Assembly (NCBI GenBank): GCA_028275075.1
Contig: JAQCNK010000201.1
Coordinates: 1 to 18,341 of the forward strand
Origin: Haloarcula sp.
GTDB taxonomy: Archaea; Halobacteriota; Halobacteria; Halobacteriales; Haloarculaceae
Reading direction: 5' to 3'
DNA length: 18,341 nt
Positions 9,958-17,619 of the stretch are shown here, piece by piece (the stretch's first letter is position 1; every line of letters begins with the position of its first letter). The position numbers and the translations under genes were made by a program. The notes beneath the pieces were generated by a model, which saw only the letters and a list, made by a program, of their open reading frames with translations, ran no database searches and was not told the origin of the DNA.

Positions 9958-10224
9958 TCACACTTCCTCGTCGGGGGCGTGCGTGTCGGCCATCCGGGTC
10001 GCTTCGGCCGCGTACCGCTCACGGGTCTCGTCGTCTTCGACCGGCGCCAAGCGGTCTGGCTCGACATCTTTCCCGGCGGTCACGGTGGTCCGCATCAGGA
10101 GGTTCGTCGACAGCTGTTTGGTGAGCTGGCGCTGTCCGTCTGGCGTCGCATACACGAGTGTCACCATCCGCTCGTCCCCAAAACTCGCTCGCTCGACCAG
10201 CCAGCACCGAACAGTCTCTGTCAT
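9958..10224 (-). CDS. Small conserved haloarchaeal protein of unknown function
   Basis: This 88-aa acidic protein starts MTETVRCWLVERASFGDERM and has a central beta-rich stretch (MVTLVYATPDGQRQLTKQLS) followed by a polar helix and an acidic tail ending APDEEV. I see no transmembrane helix, metal site or recognised domain. The opening WLVER...VTLVYATPDG looks like a small beta fold, and I believe such proteins are widespread in haloarchaea without a known role. The frame is open to 10284, but the ATG at 10224 has a TATA-like box 29 nt upstream. It lies 52 nt before the ABC ATPase start, on the same strand, yet that operon has its own promoter, so cotranscription is uncertain. Confidence 0.7.
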   Translation of the reverse strand: MTETVRCWLVERASFGDERMVTLVYATPDGQRQLTKQLSTNLLMRTTVTAGKDVEPDRLAPVEDDETRERYAAEATRMADTHAPDEEV

Positions 10225-10249
10225 CGACGGAGTGTTCGACCGCCTGCGG

Positions 10250-10257
10250 TTTGTATC
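10250..10257 (-). promoter_or_regulatory. TATA-like box of the 88-aa protein gene
   Basis: On the minus strand this reads GATACAAA, centred 29 nt before the ATG at 10224. It is a weaker match than the other boxes in the window. Confidence 0.4.
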
Positions 10258-10326
10258 CTCCGAGGTTGACAGCAGCTTTATCACAGTGGAACAGTCAGGT
10301 ACAGCTAGTTTAGGCCCACTTACAGT

Positions 10327-12864
10327 ATGTCTGATGGCGAGTTACTTACCGATGACACTGGCGGTCGTGAGTACGCTCGCGTGTTTCTGGCGGTCGTCTG
10401 TCTGGTCGCGGTGTTGCTCGCGGCTGCGGCGCTGCCCGCTCTCACTCCGGCGCTGTCGGGCGGACCGACTGGGGCGGGGACACCGCTGGCATCACTGTTG
10501 TCGGCTCCATCCGCTGTCCCTGGGCAGGTAGGGGACGGTACCACGCCGGGGGGAGCCAGTGGGCTCGGCGCGCTCAACCCCGGTTCGTCGACTGATGTCG
10601 GTGGCTCACTGGCCAGTGGTGAGAGTGGGGCAAATCCGTTCCGTTCACAGAGCAACGAGACTCACTTCACGGTAGAGAGCGCACAGCCAGCGTACTGGCG
10701 AACCGGGGCCTATGACGTGTACACCGGTCGCGGCTGGGAGCGCGACAGTTCGACGACGCCGTACAACGGGGCGATGGATACAGCAGGGGGCGCCAGCGAG
10801 CTCCGGTATCGAGTGACGCTCACCAAGTCCGCGACCGCACTGCCAACTATCTGGCAGCCGACCACTGTCTCACGTGACGACGCTATCGTGACGGAGATGC
10901 GGGCGCTCCGGTCGACCACCGCGCTCTCGCCCGGCACGGAGTTCAGCGCCACCAGTGTCAGGCCGCCAGATGACCCTGCACTACTGCGGGAGAGTGGCGA
11001 GTCCTACGCCGGGGCAGTCGACGAGGAATACACAACGCTCACCCCTGAGAGTGCGGCCCGGCTCACCCCGTTCGTCGACGAACTCACCGCCGGGGACAAC
11101 ACGGCCTATGACAAAGCCAAAACCATCGAGAACTGGCTCGAAGCGGAAAAGAACTATTCGCTGAACGCCAGTCACGGCGAGGGGGATATCGCCTCTGAGT
11201 TCGTCTTCACAATGGATACGGGCTACTGTGAGTACTTCGCAACCTCGATGGTGGCGATGCTCCGCTCACAGGACGTTCCGGCCCGATACGTCGTCGGCTA
11301 CTCGACTGGCGAACGAACAGGGGACAACGAGTACACTATCCGTGGACGGAACGCCCACGCGTGGGTCGAAGTGTACTTCCCGTCTGCCGGGTGGGTCAGC
11401 TTCGATCCGACACCGGCGTCGGAGCGTCGCCAGCAGGAACAGGCGTCTGTGACGGCCGAACCGACCGACGCATCCGAACCCAACAGGGACTACGCTATCT
11501 CGGTGAACCGAACCAAAACGCCCGGAGCAACCGTCACTGTCACGGTAACGCGAGGCGGCGATCCGGTCGACGGCGCCCGCGTCTCGTTCAACGGTGAGCC
11601 GATCGGGCAGACCGACACCGAGGGGCAGGTCGTCGGGACGATCCCGTACGTGGACCGACTGGAGATAACCGTCGAACAGTCGGGCACGCAGGCCGCGTTC
11701 GACCCACCGGCGCTCTCCCGCAACAGCGACCGGTTCTTCGCCGTCGAGACACCACAGGCCCAACAGACCACAAACGAGAGCTACGAACTCGAAACGGAGG
11801 CGTCACTCAGTATCACGGGAGCCGTCGCGCCCGGCCGTGAGGTGGTTGTCACTGCCACTGTTGACGACGTTCCGGTCCGGAATGGGACCGTTACCATCGA
11901 TGGCGCGCGCGCCGGAACCACAGACAGCGACGGACAGGCGACCGTTCGACTCCCCGATGAACTCGACAACGTCACGCTCGCGGTGCAGCGCGACGCCGTC
12001 ACCGGGACGGTGGCTCTTTCGGGACTCTCTGTCGACGTGACACCGTCGCTCCCGCTCGCAGTTCCCGGGAGCGAGGCGGCAGTGAACGCGACAGTCGAGA
12101 CCGGCCCTGCAAGGGGCGCGGCGGTGCTGGTCGACGGCGAACGAGTGGGGACCACCGACAGTAACGGGACTGCGACCGTCGGCCTCCCGCTGGCCGAACG
12201 CACCACCGTCACTGTCGTCGCGAACGGTCAGCGCGCCCAGCGAACGGTCGGCGGGCTCTACCGGAACCTCGCGGGCGTCCTCGGCGCTGTCGTCGTAGCT
12301 GTGGGTGCGGTCGGCTACGGTGCCCGCCGGCGTGGCATCACCGCTCCGGTCGCTTTGGGTTGGCTCCGGCGCGCTGGCCAGTTCGCCGTCGGCGCGTTAG
12401 TTGGGCTGGCAGCGGCGGTCGACAGTGCGATCAGACGGTTCCGGCGGCGCGTGGCTCGGACCGTCGATCACGTTCGGGATCTGCTCGCACGTCGCGTGAC
12501 GCTCGCGGCGCTGACCGAGTTACTTCGGGCCTGGATCACCGACCGTCTGTCCGCCGCTGTGGACGCCGTCGCCGCCGATCCGCGTACCGATTCGGGGCAG
12601 TCGGACGCACAGGCCACCATCCGGTCGGCGTGGCGGCGACTCCTCGACCGCGTCTCGATCCGCCACCACCGGAGCCGAACGCCCGGTGAGATCGCGGCGC
12701 ACGCAGTCGAGGAAGACGGTATTCCACGGGAGGCCGTCACTACGCTCCGGGACGCGTTCCGCGCGGTCGAGTACGGACAGCGGGACCCGGAGGACCGGGT
12801 AGCCGCCGTCGAACAGGCTATCGAGCGGATCGAAGCTGATGACACGGCGGAGGAACGCGCATGA
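10327..12864 (+). CDS. Membrane-anchored transglutaminase-like protein
   Basis: This 845-aa protein has an N-terminal membrane helix (about 18-41), a Gly/Ser-rich external linker, and a transglutaminase-like cysteine protease-fold domain (about 235-365). The catalytic triad is intact: Cys301 in GYCEYFATSM, His344 in NAHAWVEV and Asp360 in FDPTP. Three Ig-like or carboxypeptidase-regulatory-like repeats follow (about 399-452, 494-558 and 569-641); the last two share TTDS(D/N)G(Q/T)ATV. A second membrane helix (about 645-665) leads to a cytoplasmic Arg-rich region, and the last 60 residues resemble DUF4129 (AFRAVEYGQRDPEDRVAAVEQA). The catalytic domain should therefore face outside. Whether it cross-links, hydrolyses or only binds is unknown. 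It is first in a packed operon with DUF58; its stop overlaps the next start as ATGA. A possible promoter is TTTATC at 10277-10282. Confidence 0.92.
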   Translation: MSDGELLTDDTGGREYARVFLAVVCLVAVLLAAAALPALTPALSGGPTGAGTPLASLLSAPSAVPGQVGDGTTPGGASGLGALNPGSSTDVGGSLASGESGANPFRSQSNETHFTVESAQPAYWRTGAYDVYTGRGWERDSSTTPYNGAMDTAGGASELRYRVTLTKSATALPTIWQPTTVSRDDAIVTEMRALRSTTALSPGTEFSATSVRPPDDPALLRESGESYAGAVDEEYTTLTPESAARLTPFVDELTAGDNTAYDKAKTIENWLEAEKNYSLNASHGEGDIASEFVFTMDTGYCEYFATSMVAMLRSQDVPARYVVGYSTGERTGDNEYTIRGRNAHAWVEVYFPSAGWVSFDPTPASERRQQEQASVTAEPTDASEPNRDYAISVNRTKTPGATVTVTVTRGGDPVDGARVSFNGEPIGQTDTEGQVVGTIPYVDRLEITVEQSGTQAAFDPPALSRNSDRFFAVETPQAQQTTNESYELETEASLSITGAVAPGREVVVTATVDDVPVRNGTVTIDGARAGTTDSDGQATVRLPDELDNVTLAVQRDAVTGTVALSGLSVDVTPSLPLAVPGSEAAVNATVETGPARGAAVLVDGERVGTTDSNGTATVGLPLAERTTVTVVANGQRAQRTVGGLYRNLAGVLGAVVVAVGAVGYGARRRGITAPVALGWLRRAGQFAVGALVGLAAAVDSAIRRFRRRVARTVDHVRDLLARRVTLAALTELLRAWITDRLSAAVDAVAADPRTDSGQSDAQATIRSAWRRLLDRVSIRHHRSRTPGEIAAHAVEEDGIPREAVTTLRDAFRAVEYGQRDPEDRVAAVEQAIERIEADDTAEERA

Positions 12865-13451
12865 ACGCACGAACCGCGCTCTTCGGAACAATCGGGCTGC
12901 TCGCGACAGCGCTTGCCGCGCTCGTCGTCTTCGACATCGCGGTCACCACCACTGCTGTTGCGTTCGCGAACGGCGTCAACGGGACGGTGATTCTCGTCCT
13001 GTGTGGCCTCGCACTCGGTCTTTACGGGCTGGTGGCTGCGTGGGCTGCCGGTCCGGAAGCGGCCACCGAGACAACCTTCGACACCGCCGTCGACAACCCG
13101 CCCGAATCGGTGGCGGCTCCCGAGACGGCGCTCGTCGGCGCAGCAACCGACGCGAACGTCGAGGCCGCACTCGACCGGGACGAGGCCGCCATGTCGACTC
13201 TCGTCGACCGACTGCGAGCGACCGCCACCGAGACGTATGCGCTGGCGACCGACACCGACCAGCAGACAGCCAAGGCCGCCGTCAGCGCCGGGAACTGGAC
13301 TGACGACGATGTCGCGGCTGCACTGCTCGCACCCGATATCTCACAGCCACTGCTCGCCCGTCTCCGGTTGTGGCTAGATCCAGAGAGCGAACGCGAGCGC
13401 CGCATCCGACAGACGATCAACGAGATCGAGGCAATCGGGGGCGAGAGCTGA
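12861..13451 (+). CDS. Small operon membrane protein, two helices plus soluble tail
   Basis: This 196-aa protein has two N-terminal transmembrane helices (about 6-27 and 41-63) and a cytoplasmic acidic domain of about 130 residues. The tail contains a helix-rich stretch ending in LRLWLDPESERERRIRQTINEIEAI (about 167-191; only its RIRQTINEIEAI end is distinctive). I believe it belongs to the uncharacterised haloarchaeal family found between transglutaminase and DUF58 genes (annotated as DUF7269 as far as I recall, not verified). No catalytic motif is visible. Its start overlaps the transglutaminase stop as ATGA and its stop overlaps the DUF58 start as TGATG, so translation is almost certainly coupled and a shared membrane complex is likely. 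Confidence 0.82.
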   Translation: MNARTALFGTIGLLATALAALVVFDIAVTTTAVAFANGVNGTVILVLCGLALGLYGLVAAWAAGPEAATETTFDTAVDNPPESVAAPETALVGAATDANVEAALDRDEAAMSTLVDRLRATATETYALATDTDQQTAKAAVSAGNWTDDDVAAALLAPDISQPLLARLRLWLDPESERERRIRQTINEIEAIGGES

Positions 13452-14806
13452 TGCGTCGCCGTGTCCACCGCTGGGCGGGCGGGCTCGCCGGTGCGCTGGT
13501 GCTGGTCGGCGTCGCGCTGCTGGTCGGGGAGCCACGCCTCCTCGCGGCGGCGGTCATCCCGCTGACCTACGTCGTTTACGGCTCGCTCTCCCGGGTGCCC
13601 GCCGACGCGGCGCTGGCAGCGAGCCGGAGCGTTACCGACGCCCAGCCGACACCCGGCGAGCCGGTGCCCGTCGAGCTGACTGTTCGAAACACCGGTGTGG
13701 CTGCGGTGACCGATCTCCGGCTCATCGACGGAGTCCCCGATGAGTTGGCCGTTATCGACGGCTCCCCGCGGGCCTGTGTCTCATTGCGCCCGGGCGAGGC
13801 GGTGACGCTGAACTACGCGCTGATGGCCAAACGGGGGAGTTACACGTTCGACTCGCCCGCCACAAGAGTCCGGTCGCTGTCGGCCAGCGATACAGTGACT
13901 GTCGATCTCACCGCCTCGGGTGACACCACGCTGACCTGTGCCAACACCGTCTCCGACGTACCGCTGGTCGACGCCACGCTCCCGCGGGCGGGGACACTCC
14001 CGACAGACACCGGCGGGAGCGGGCTGGAGTTTCACTCAACGCGGAGCTACCAGCACGGCGACCCGATCAACCGGATCGACTGGCGGCGCTACGCAAAGAG
14101 TGGGGAGTTGACGACGGTCGACTACCGGGAGGAACAGGCTGTGCGGACGGTGCTTGTCGTCGACGCGCGACCGGCCGCACGGGTGACCCCGGAGGCTGGC
14201 TATCCGACGGGGGCCGAGCTGTCGGCGTATGCCGCCGAGCGGCTACTTGATGCGCTTTCGGTGACGGGGGTCGTCACCAGCGTCGCCGTCGTTGGACTCG
14301 ACGCCGAGGATATCCCCGGTGGTCTCGGCCCCGACGGGCTCGCGTGGGTCGACGAGAGTGACGATCACGCGGCCGCCCGTGCGGCGACAGTGTTCGACGG
14401 TGTCGGGCGGGCAGCGAACCGCGAGGAGACTGACGACGGTGCCGGCGATACGGTCACCACCCCGTATAGCTCAGTCGAGACGGTGGCAGACGGCGGGCTC
14501 GCTGCCGAGGTGGCGGCGCTGCTGGCCCGGCTCCCGCCGACGGCACAGGTCGTCGTCTTTTCCCCGCTGGCCGACAGTTGGGCGTCGTCACTGGTCGAAT
14601 CGCTCACTGTGAGGCAGTATCCGACGACACTGGTCTCACCTGATCTCGCCCGACGGGACACCGTCGGGACGGCACTGTTTGGCCTCGACCGGGCCAACCG
14701 GCTCAAACGGGCCGAGCTGAGCGGTGCAACCGTCATCGACTGGGACCTCGACAACCCGATCGACGCGGCCCTGCGCGCGTCACTCGCGGAGCTCTTTCGC
14801 ATCTAA
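13451..14806 (+). CDS. DUF58 domain protein
   Basis: This 451-aa protein has two closely spaced N-terminal membrane helices (about 8-26 and 30-46), an external or periplasm-like beta domain (about 55-175) with a CARDB-like opening PGEPVPVELTVRNTGVAAVT, and the DUF58 core GLEFHSTRSYQHGDP...NRIDWRRYAKSGEL (about 191-220). A region resembling a von Willebrand factor A fold follows from residue 230 (VRTVLVVDARP) to the end. DUF58 proteins are usually found with MoxR ATPases and are thought to be their substrate-handling partners. The frame is open upstream to 13370, but the ATG at 13451 overlaps the previous stop in the TGATG arrangement and gives a normal MRRRVHRWAGG start with a membrane helix. 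It is the third gene of the operon. Confidence 0.93.
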   Translation: MRRRVHRWAGGLAGALVLVGVALLVGEPRLLAAAVIPLTYVVYGSLSRVPADAALAASRSVTDAQPTPGEPVPVELTVRNTGVAAVTDLRLIDGVPDELAVIDGSPRACVSLRPGEAVTLNYALMAKRGSYTFDSPATRVRSLSASDTVTVDLTASGDTTLTCANTVSDVPLVDATLPRAGTLPTDTGGSGLEFHSTRSYQHGDPINRIDWRRYAKSGELTTVDYREEQAVRTVLVVDARPAARVTPEAGYPTGAELSAYAAERLLDALSVTGVVTSVAVVGLDAEDIPGGLGPDGLAWVDESDDHAAARAATVFDGVGRAANREETDDGAGDTVTTPYSSVETVADGGLAAEVAALLARLPPTAQVVVFSPLADSWASSLVESLTVRQYPTTLVSPDLARRDTVGTALFGLDRANRLKRAELSGATVIDWDLDNPIDAALRASLAELFRI

Positions 14807-14808
14807 CA

Positions 14809-16431
14809 ATGACTGACACCACACCTGACAGCCCGCGGCTGCCCACGACCAGCCGCGCCGTCGTCCTCGGTCTGACGGCGCTGCTCGTCTGGCGGCTCTC
14901 GATGGCGGCCGGCGTAGCCCGGATGACGCTGGTCGGGGCCGGTGCCGGGCTGGCAGTGGCGCTGGCGCTGTGGTTGGCCGGTTGGGAGCGCTGGCGACCG
15001 GTCGGGATCTTCGTGGCGAGCCTGCTTGTTGGGCCGGTCTCGGTCGGCGTCCTCACGGTCAGTGCCGGGACTGTCGCGCTATCGGTCCAGAGCGCGTTGC
15101 CGTTTGACTCGCTGGCGGTGCTCCCGACACTCATCGTCACCGTCCTCGCGACGCTGTTCGTGGTCGTCGGCTGCGGAGCGGCAGTGTTTGGTGCCGCTGC
15201 GTCGACCCGTGGCGTTCTCAACCGGGAGCGGACGACTAGCTATGCCACGGTCACCAACCGGACTATCCACCCGTTGTTGCTGGTCGGTGGCGTGTTGCTT
15301 GCGAGTGATCTCGCATCGTTCTCCGGGGACGGGTCGGGGCTGTTGGGCATCCAGCGGGACGCCGCGATAGCGCTCGGACAGCTCACCGGCCTACTGTTCG
15401 ATCCGACACCCGGACGGAGCCACATCGCGATGTTCTGCCTGCTTTCAGCCCTCGCTGCAATCGGTGTCAGCCGGGCGATAGCGGCGTTACCGCTGACGGA
15501 ACTCGCTCCGAGAACGAGCGACGGGCCTGACATCGTCGGGGCTATCGAGTTGCTGGTCGGCTGGCTCGCTCGGCTCGGCGGCCTCCTGCTGGTCGTGGCT
15601 CCGGTCGCCGGCGTGATCGAGGTGGGTATCGACCAGGCGACTGTCGCGTCATCGCTCCCGCCTGCGATCTACGAACTGGTCGTGGGCATCACTGGGCTAT
15701 CAGCGCTTCGAGTCGGGCTTTGGCGGCTGTTCGTCGCGAGCCTCGCCGTTGCTCTCGCGGTGTGGTTGCTTCGCCGGACCGTCCGGAGTTCGGCGGATCG
15801 AATCGGTACTGTCGTGGCTCCCTACGTCGGCGGTGCGATGCTTGCGATGCTTGTTGTCGCCGTCGCGGCTCCGGTTTTGAGCCGTATTCGCACCGCGATC
15901 ACAGAGACCGCTCCCGCCGGGACTGCCCAGCTTTTCGAGCAGTTTCTGGTCCCGGTGCTCGACTTTTTCGGTGCGAGCACGGTGGTCGTTCTGGCGGCGG
16001 TCGCCGTCTTCTCGACAGCCAGTATCGTCGGGACCGGACTCTGGCTCGCACTGGTGACCCGGTATGTCACCGAACGGACCGCCGGTGTCGCCGTCGCGGG
16101 GGGTGGGCTCTTCGTTGCCACTACCGCCGCCGCGACGCTCGGGGCGTCGACGCCACTCGTCTTGGCCGGGGTAGTCGGCGCCATCGTCGTCTGGGATGCC
16201 GGTGCCTTCGGGGTGACGCTCCGGCGCGAGGCCGGGACTATCGCCGACACCCGGCGGGTAGCGTTGGTCCACACCGGCGCCACCCTCGCAATCGGTGGTG
16301 TCGGCGCGGCCCTAACTGTCGGACTCATCGATGTCGCGACCGGATCGATCACCGCGACAGCGGACGCGGCGCTTCCCGGGCTAGTCGCTTGTCTGGTCGC
16401 ACTCGCCGCGCTTAGTTTCGCGATCCGTTAG
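14809..16431 (+). CDS. Polytopic membrane protein of the DUF58/MoxR locus
   Basis: This 540-aa protein is almost entirely hydrophobic, with about 12-14 predicted transmembrane helices and short polar loops. The first 15 residues are polar (MTDTTPDSPRLPTTS). A stretch near the C-terminus, VVWDAGAFGVTLRREAGTIA (about 463-482), is the least hydrophobic and probably the most conserved part; I recall similar sequences annotated as DUF7519 in haloarchaeal MoxR/DUF58 loci, but cannot confirm that here. No transporter signature is visible, so calling it a transporter would be unsupported. It starts two nt after the DUF58 stop and is the last gene of the operon; its stop overlaps the stop of the convergent moxR gene by two nt. 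Confidence 0.83.
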   Translation: MTDTTPDSPRLPTTSRAVVLGLTALLVWRLSMAAGVARMTLVGAGAGLAVALALWLAGWERWRPVGIFVASLLVGPVSVGVLTVSAGTVALSVQSALPFDSLAVLPTLIVTVLATLFVVVGCGAAVFGAAASTRGVLNRERTTSYATVTNRTIHPLLLVGGVLLASDLASFSGDGSGLLGIQRDAAIALGQLTGLLFDPTPGRSHIAMFCLLSALAAIGVSRAIAALPLTELAPRTSDGPDIVGAIELLVGWLARLGGLLLVVAPVAGVIEVGIDQATVASSLPPAIYELVVGITGLSALRVGLWRLFVASLAVALAVWLLRRTVRSSADRIGTVVAPYVGGAMLAMLVVAVAAPVLSRIRTAITETAPAGTAQLFEQFLVPVLDFFGASTVVVLAAVAVFSTASIVGTGLWLALVTRYVTERTAGVAVAGGGLFVATTAAATLGASTPLVLAGVVGAIVVWDAGAFGVTLRREAGTIADTRRVALVHTGATLAIGGVGAALTVGLIDVATGSITATADAALPGLVACLVALAALSFAIR

Positions 16432-17381
16432 GGACTGACCGCCGGCACTGCAACTCGGTCCAGCACATCGTCGATTATTGCCGTCTGCTGGACGCCGCGG
16501 ACGCCAGCGTCGGCCGTCAGCACGATACGGTGAGCGAACACCTGTTCGACAACGCGCTTGACGTCATCGGGCACGACGTACGCACGGCGCTCCAAGACAG
16601 CGGCCGCGCGAGTCACTTCGAACAGCCGCTGGATACCACGGGGAGAAACGCCGACACGCACGCGGTCGTCCTCGCGGGTGGCGCGGGCGAGTTCGACGAT
16701 GTAGTCCAGCAACTTGCCGTCGACGGTGACGCGCTCGACTGCGGCCTGGAGCTCAGTAACCTGCGTCCCGTCGATAACACCCGTGACGGAGGGGGCCTGC
16801 GCCGTACGACCGGCCCGTCGGTCAAGCAGTTCGCGCTCGCCGCTGAAGTCGGGATACCCCATCTCTGTCTTGACGATAAAACGGTCCCGCTGGGCCTCGG
16901 GTAGCCCGAAGGTCCCCTCCTGTTCAACCGGGTTCTGTGTGGCGATAACGAAGAAGGGGTCGGGCAGTTCGTGGGTGTCGCCGTCGACCGTGACCTGCCC
17001 CTCGCCCATCGCTTCCAGCAGAGCGGCTTGGGTCTTGGGCGGCGCGCGGTTTATCTCGTCGGCCAGCACGATGTTCGCGAAGATGGGACCGGGCTGGAAC
17101 TCAAAGGTCCCCGTGCCTTCGTCGAAGATGTTCGACCCGGTGATATCGCCCGGGAGCAGATCGGGCGTGAACTGGATACGGTTGAACGATAGGTCGAGCG
17201 CGGTCGCAAAAGACTGTGCGGTGAGTGTCTTTCCAGTTCCGGGGACATCCTCCAGTAGGACGTGGCCGCGGGCCAGGAGACCAGTCAGCACGGTCTCCAG
17301 AAATCGGTCGTCGGCGATGACAGCGTCGCCGACGGTGTCGAGGATACGGTCGCAGATCTTCCCCACGGCGGTGTGGTCCAT
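16428..17381 (-). CDS. moxR: MoxR-type AAA+ ATPase
   Basis: This 317-aa protein is a MoxR-family AAA+ ATPase, thought to act as a chaperone that activates or matures partner proteins carrying vWA or DUF58 domains. Walker A is VPGTGKT (46-52, Lys51) and Walker B is IVLADE (104-109), followed by the family hallmark INRAPPKTQAALLEAMGEGQ (110-129). Sensor 1 is FFVIATQNPVEQEGT (about 147-161), and the C-terminal lid contains GVSPRGIQRLFE with the sensor-2 arginine. All ATPase motifs are intact. In many genomes moxR stands immediately upstream of DUF58 on the same strand; here it is on the opposite strand, converging on and slightly overlapping the transglutaminase-DUF58 operon. It is divergent from metY across a spacer holding palindrome copy B, and has its own TATA-like box. 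Confidence 0.95.
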   Translation of the reverse strand: MDHTAVGKICDRILDTVGDAVIADDRFLETVLTGLLARGHVLLEDVPGTGKTLTAQSFATALDLSFNRIQFTPDLLPGDITGSNIFDEGTGTFEFQPGPIFANIVLADEINRAPPKTQAALLEAMGEGQVTVDGDTHELPDPFFVIATQNPVEQEGTFGLPEAQRDRFIVKTEMGYPDFSGERELLDRRAGRTAQAPSVTGVIDGTQVTELQAAVERVTVDGKLLDYIVELARATREDDRVRVGVSPRGIQRLFEVTRAAAVLERRAYVVPDDVKRVVEQVFAHRIVLTADAGVRGVQQTAIIDDVLDRVAVPAVSP

Positions 17382-17403
17382 ACATCCAAATGAGAGCCGT
17401 CCA

Positions 17404-17412
17404 TCAAATATC
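17404..17412 (-). promoter_or_regulatory. TATA-like box of moxR
   Basis: On the minus strand this reads GATATTTGA, centred 27 nt before the ATG at 17381. Palindrome copy B begins 20 nt further upstream, the same arrangement seen at priL. Confidence 0.55.
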
Positions 17413-17432
17413 CTGCCGATACACCGGGAGTT

Positions 17433-17516
17433 TATACGGGTCGACAGAAGCCCTGATAGATATTCGCCGGGGTCGGGCGGAGGCGAATTCTATCAATCGT
17501 TCTGTCGACCCGTATA
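17433..17516. repeat. Long palindromic element, copy B
   Basis: This 84-bp element is the reverse complement of copy A at 5612-5688, apart from a six-base addition (GAAGCC on this strand) and about ten variable bases at the centre. Its outer arms pair perfectly over 17 nt (TATACGGGTCGACAGAA with its complement), and an inner pair, TGATAGATATTCGCC against GGCGAATTCTATCA, continues the stem, leaving a loop of about 13 nt. Because the six extra bases restore the 17-nt outer arm, copy B looks like the more complete form and copy A a deleted one. It is 51 nt from the moxR start codon and 103 nt from the metY start codon. Confidence 0.9.
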
Positions 17517-17586
17517 CGCGACCGCTCATAACGGCTGTCGAAGACACCCTGACAGGTATCGGGGAGAGTTTTGCCGTAACTCGTGG

Positions 17587-17592
17587 TTATAG
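17587..17592 (+). promoter_or_regulatory. TATA-like box of the sulfhydrylase gene
   Basis: TTATAG is centred 30 nt before the ATG at 17620, consistent with a leaderless transcript. A second AT-rich stretch (ATATAT, 17603-17608) is too close to the start codon to act as the box unless transcription starts inside the gene. Confidence 0.5.
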
Positions 17593-17619
17593 AAGCTTGG
17601 AGATATATGCATAGCACAC

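Noticed and set aside
15700..16272. Minus-strand open frame opposite the polytopic membrane protein
   Set aside because: Gly/Arg/Asp-rich low-complexity translation with no domain, arising from the Ala/Val-rich coding strand.
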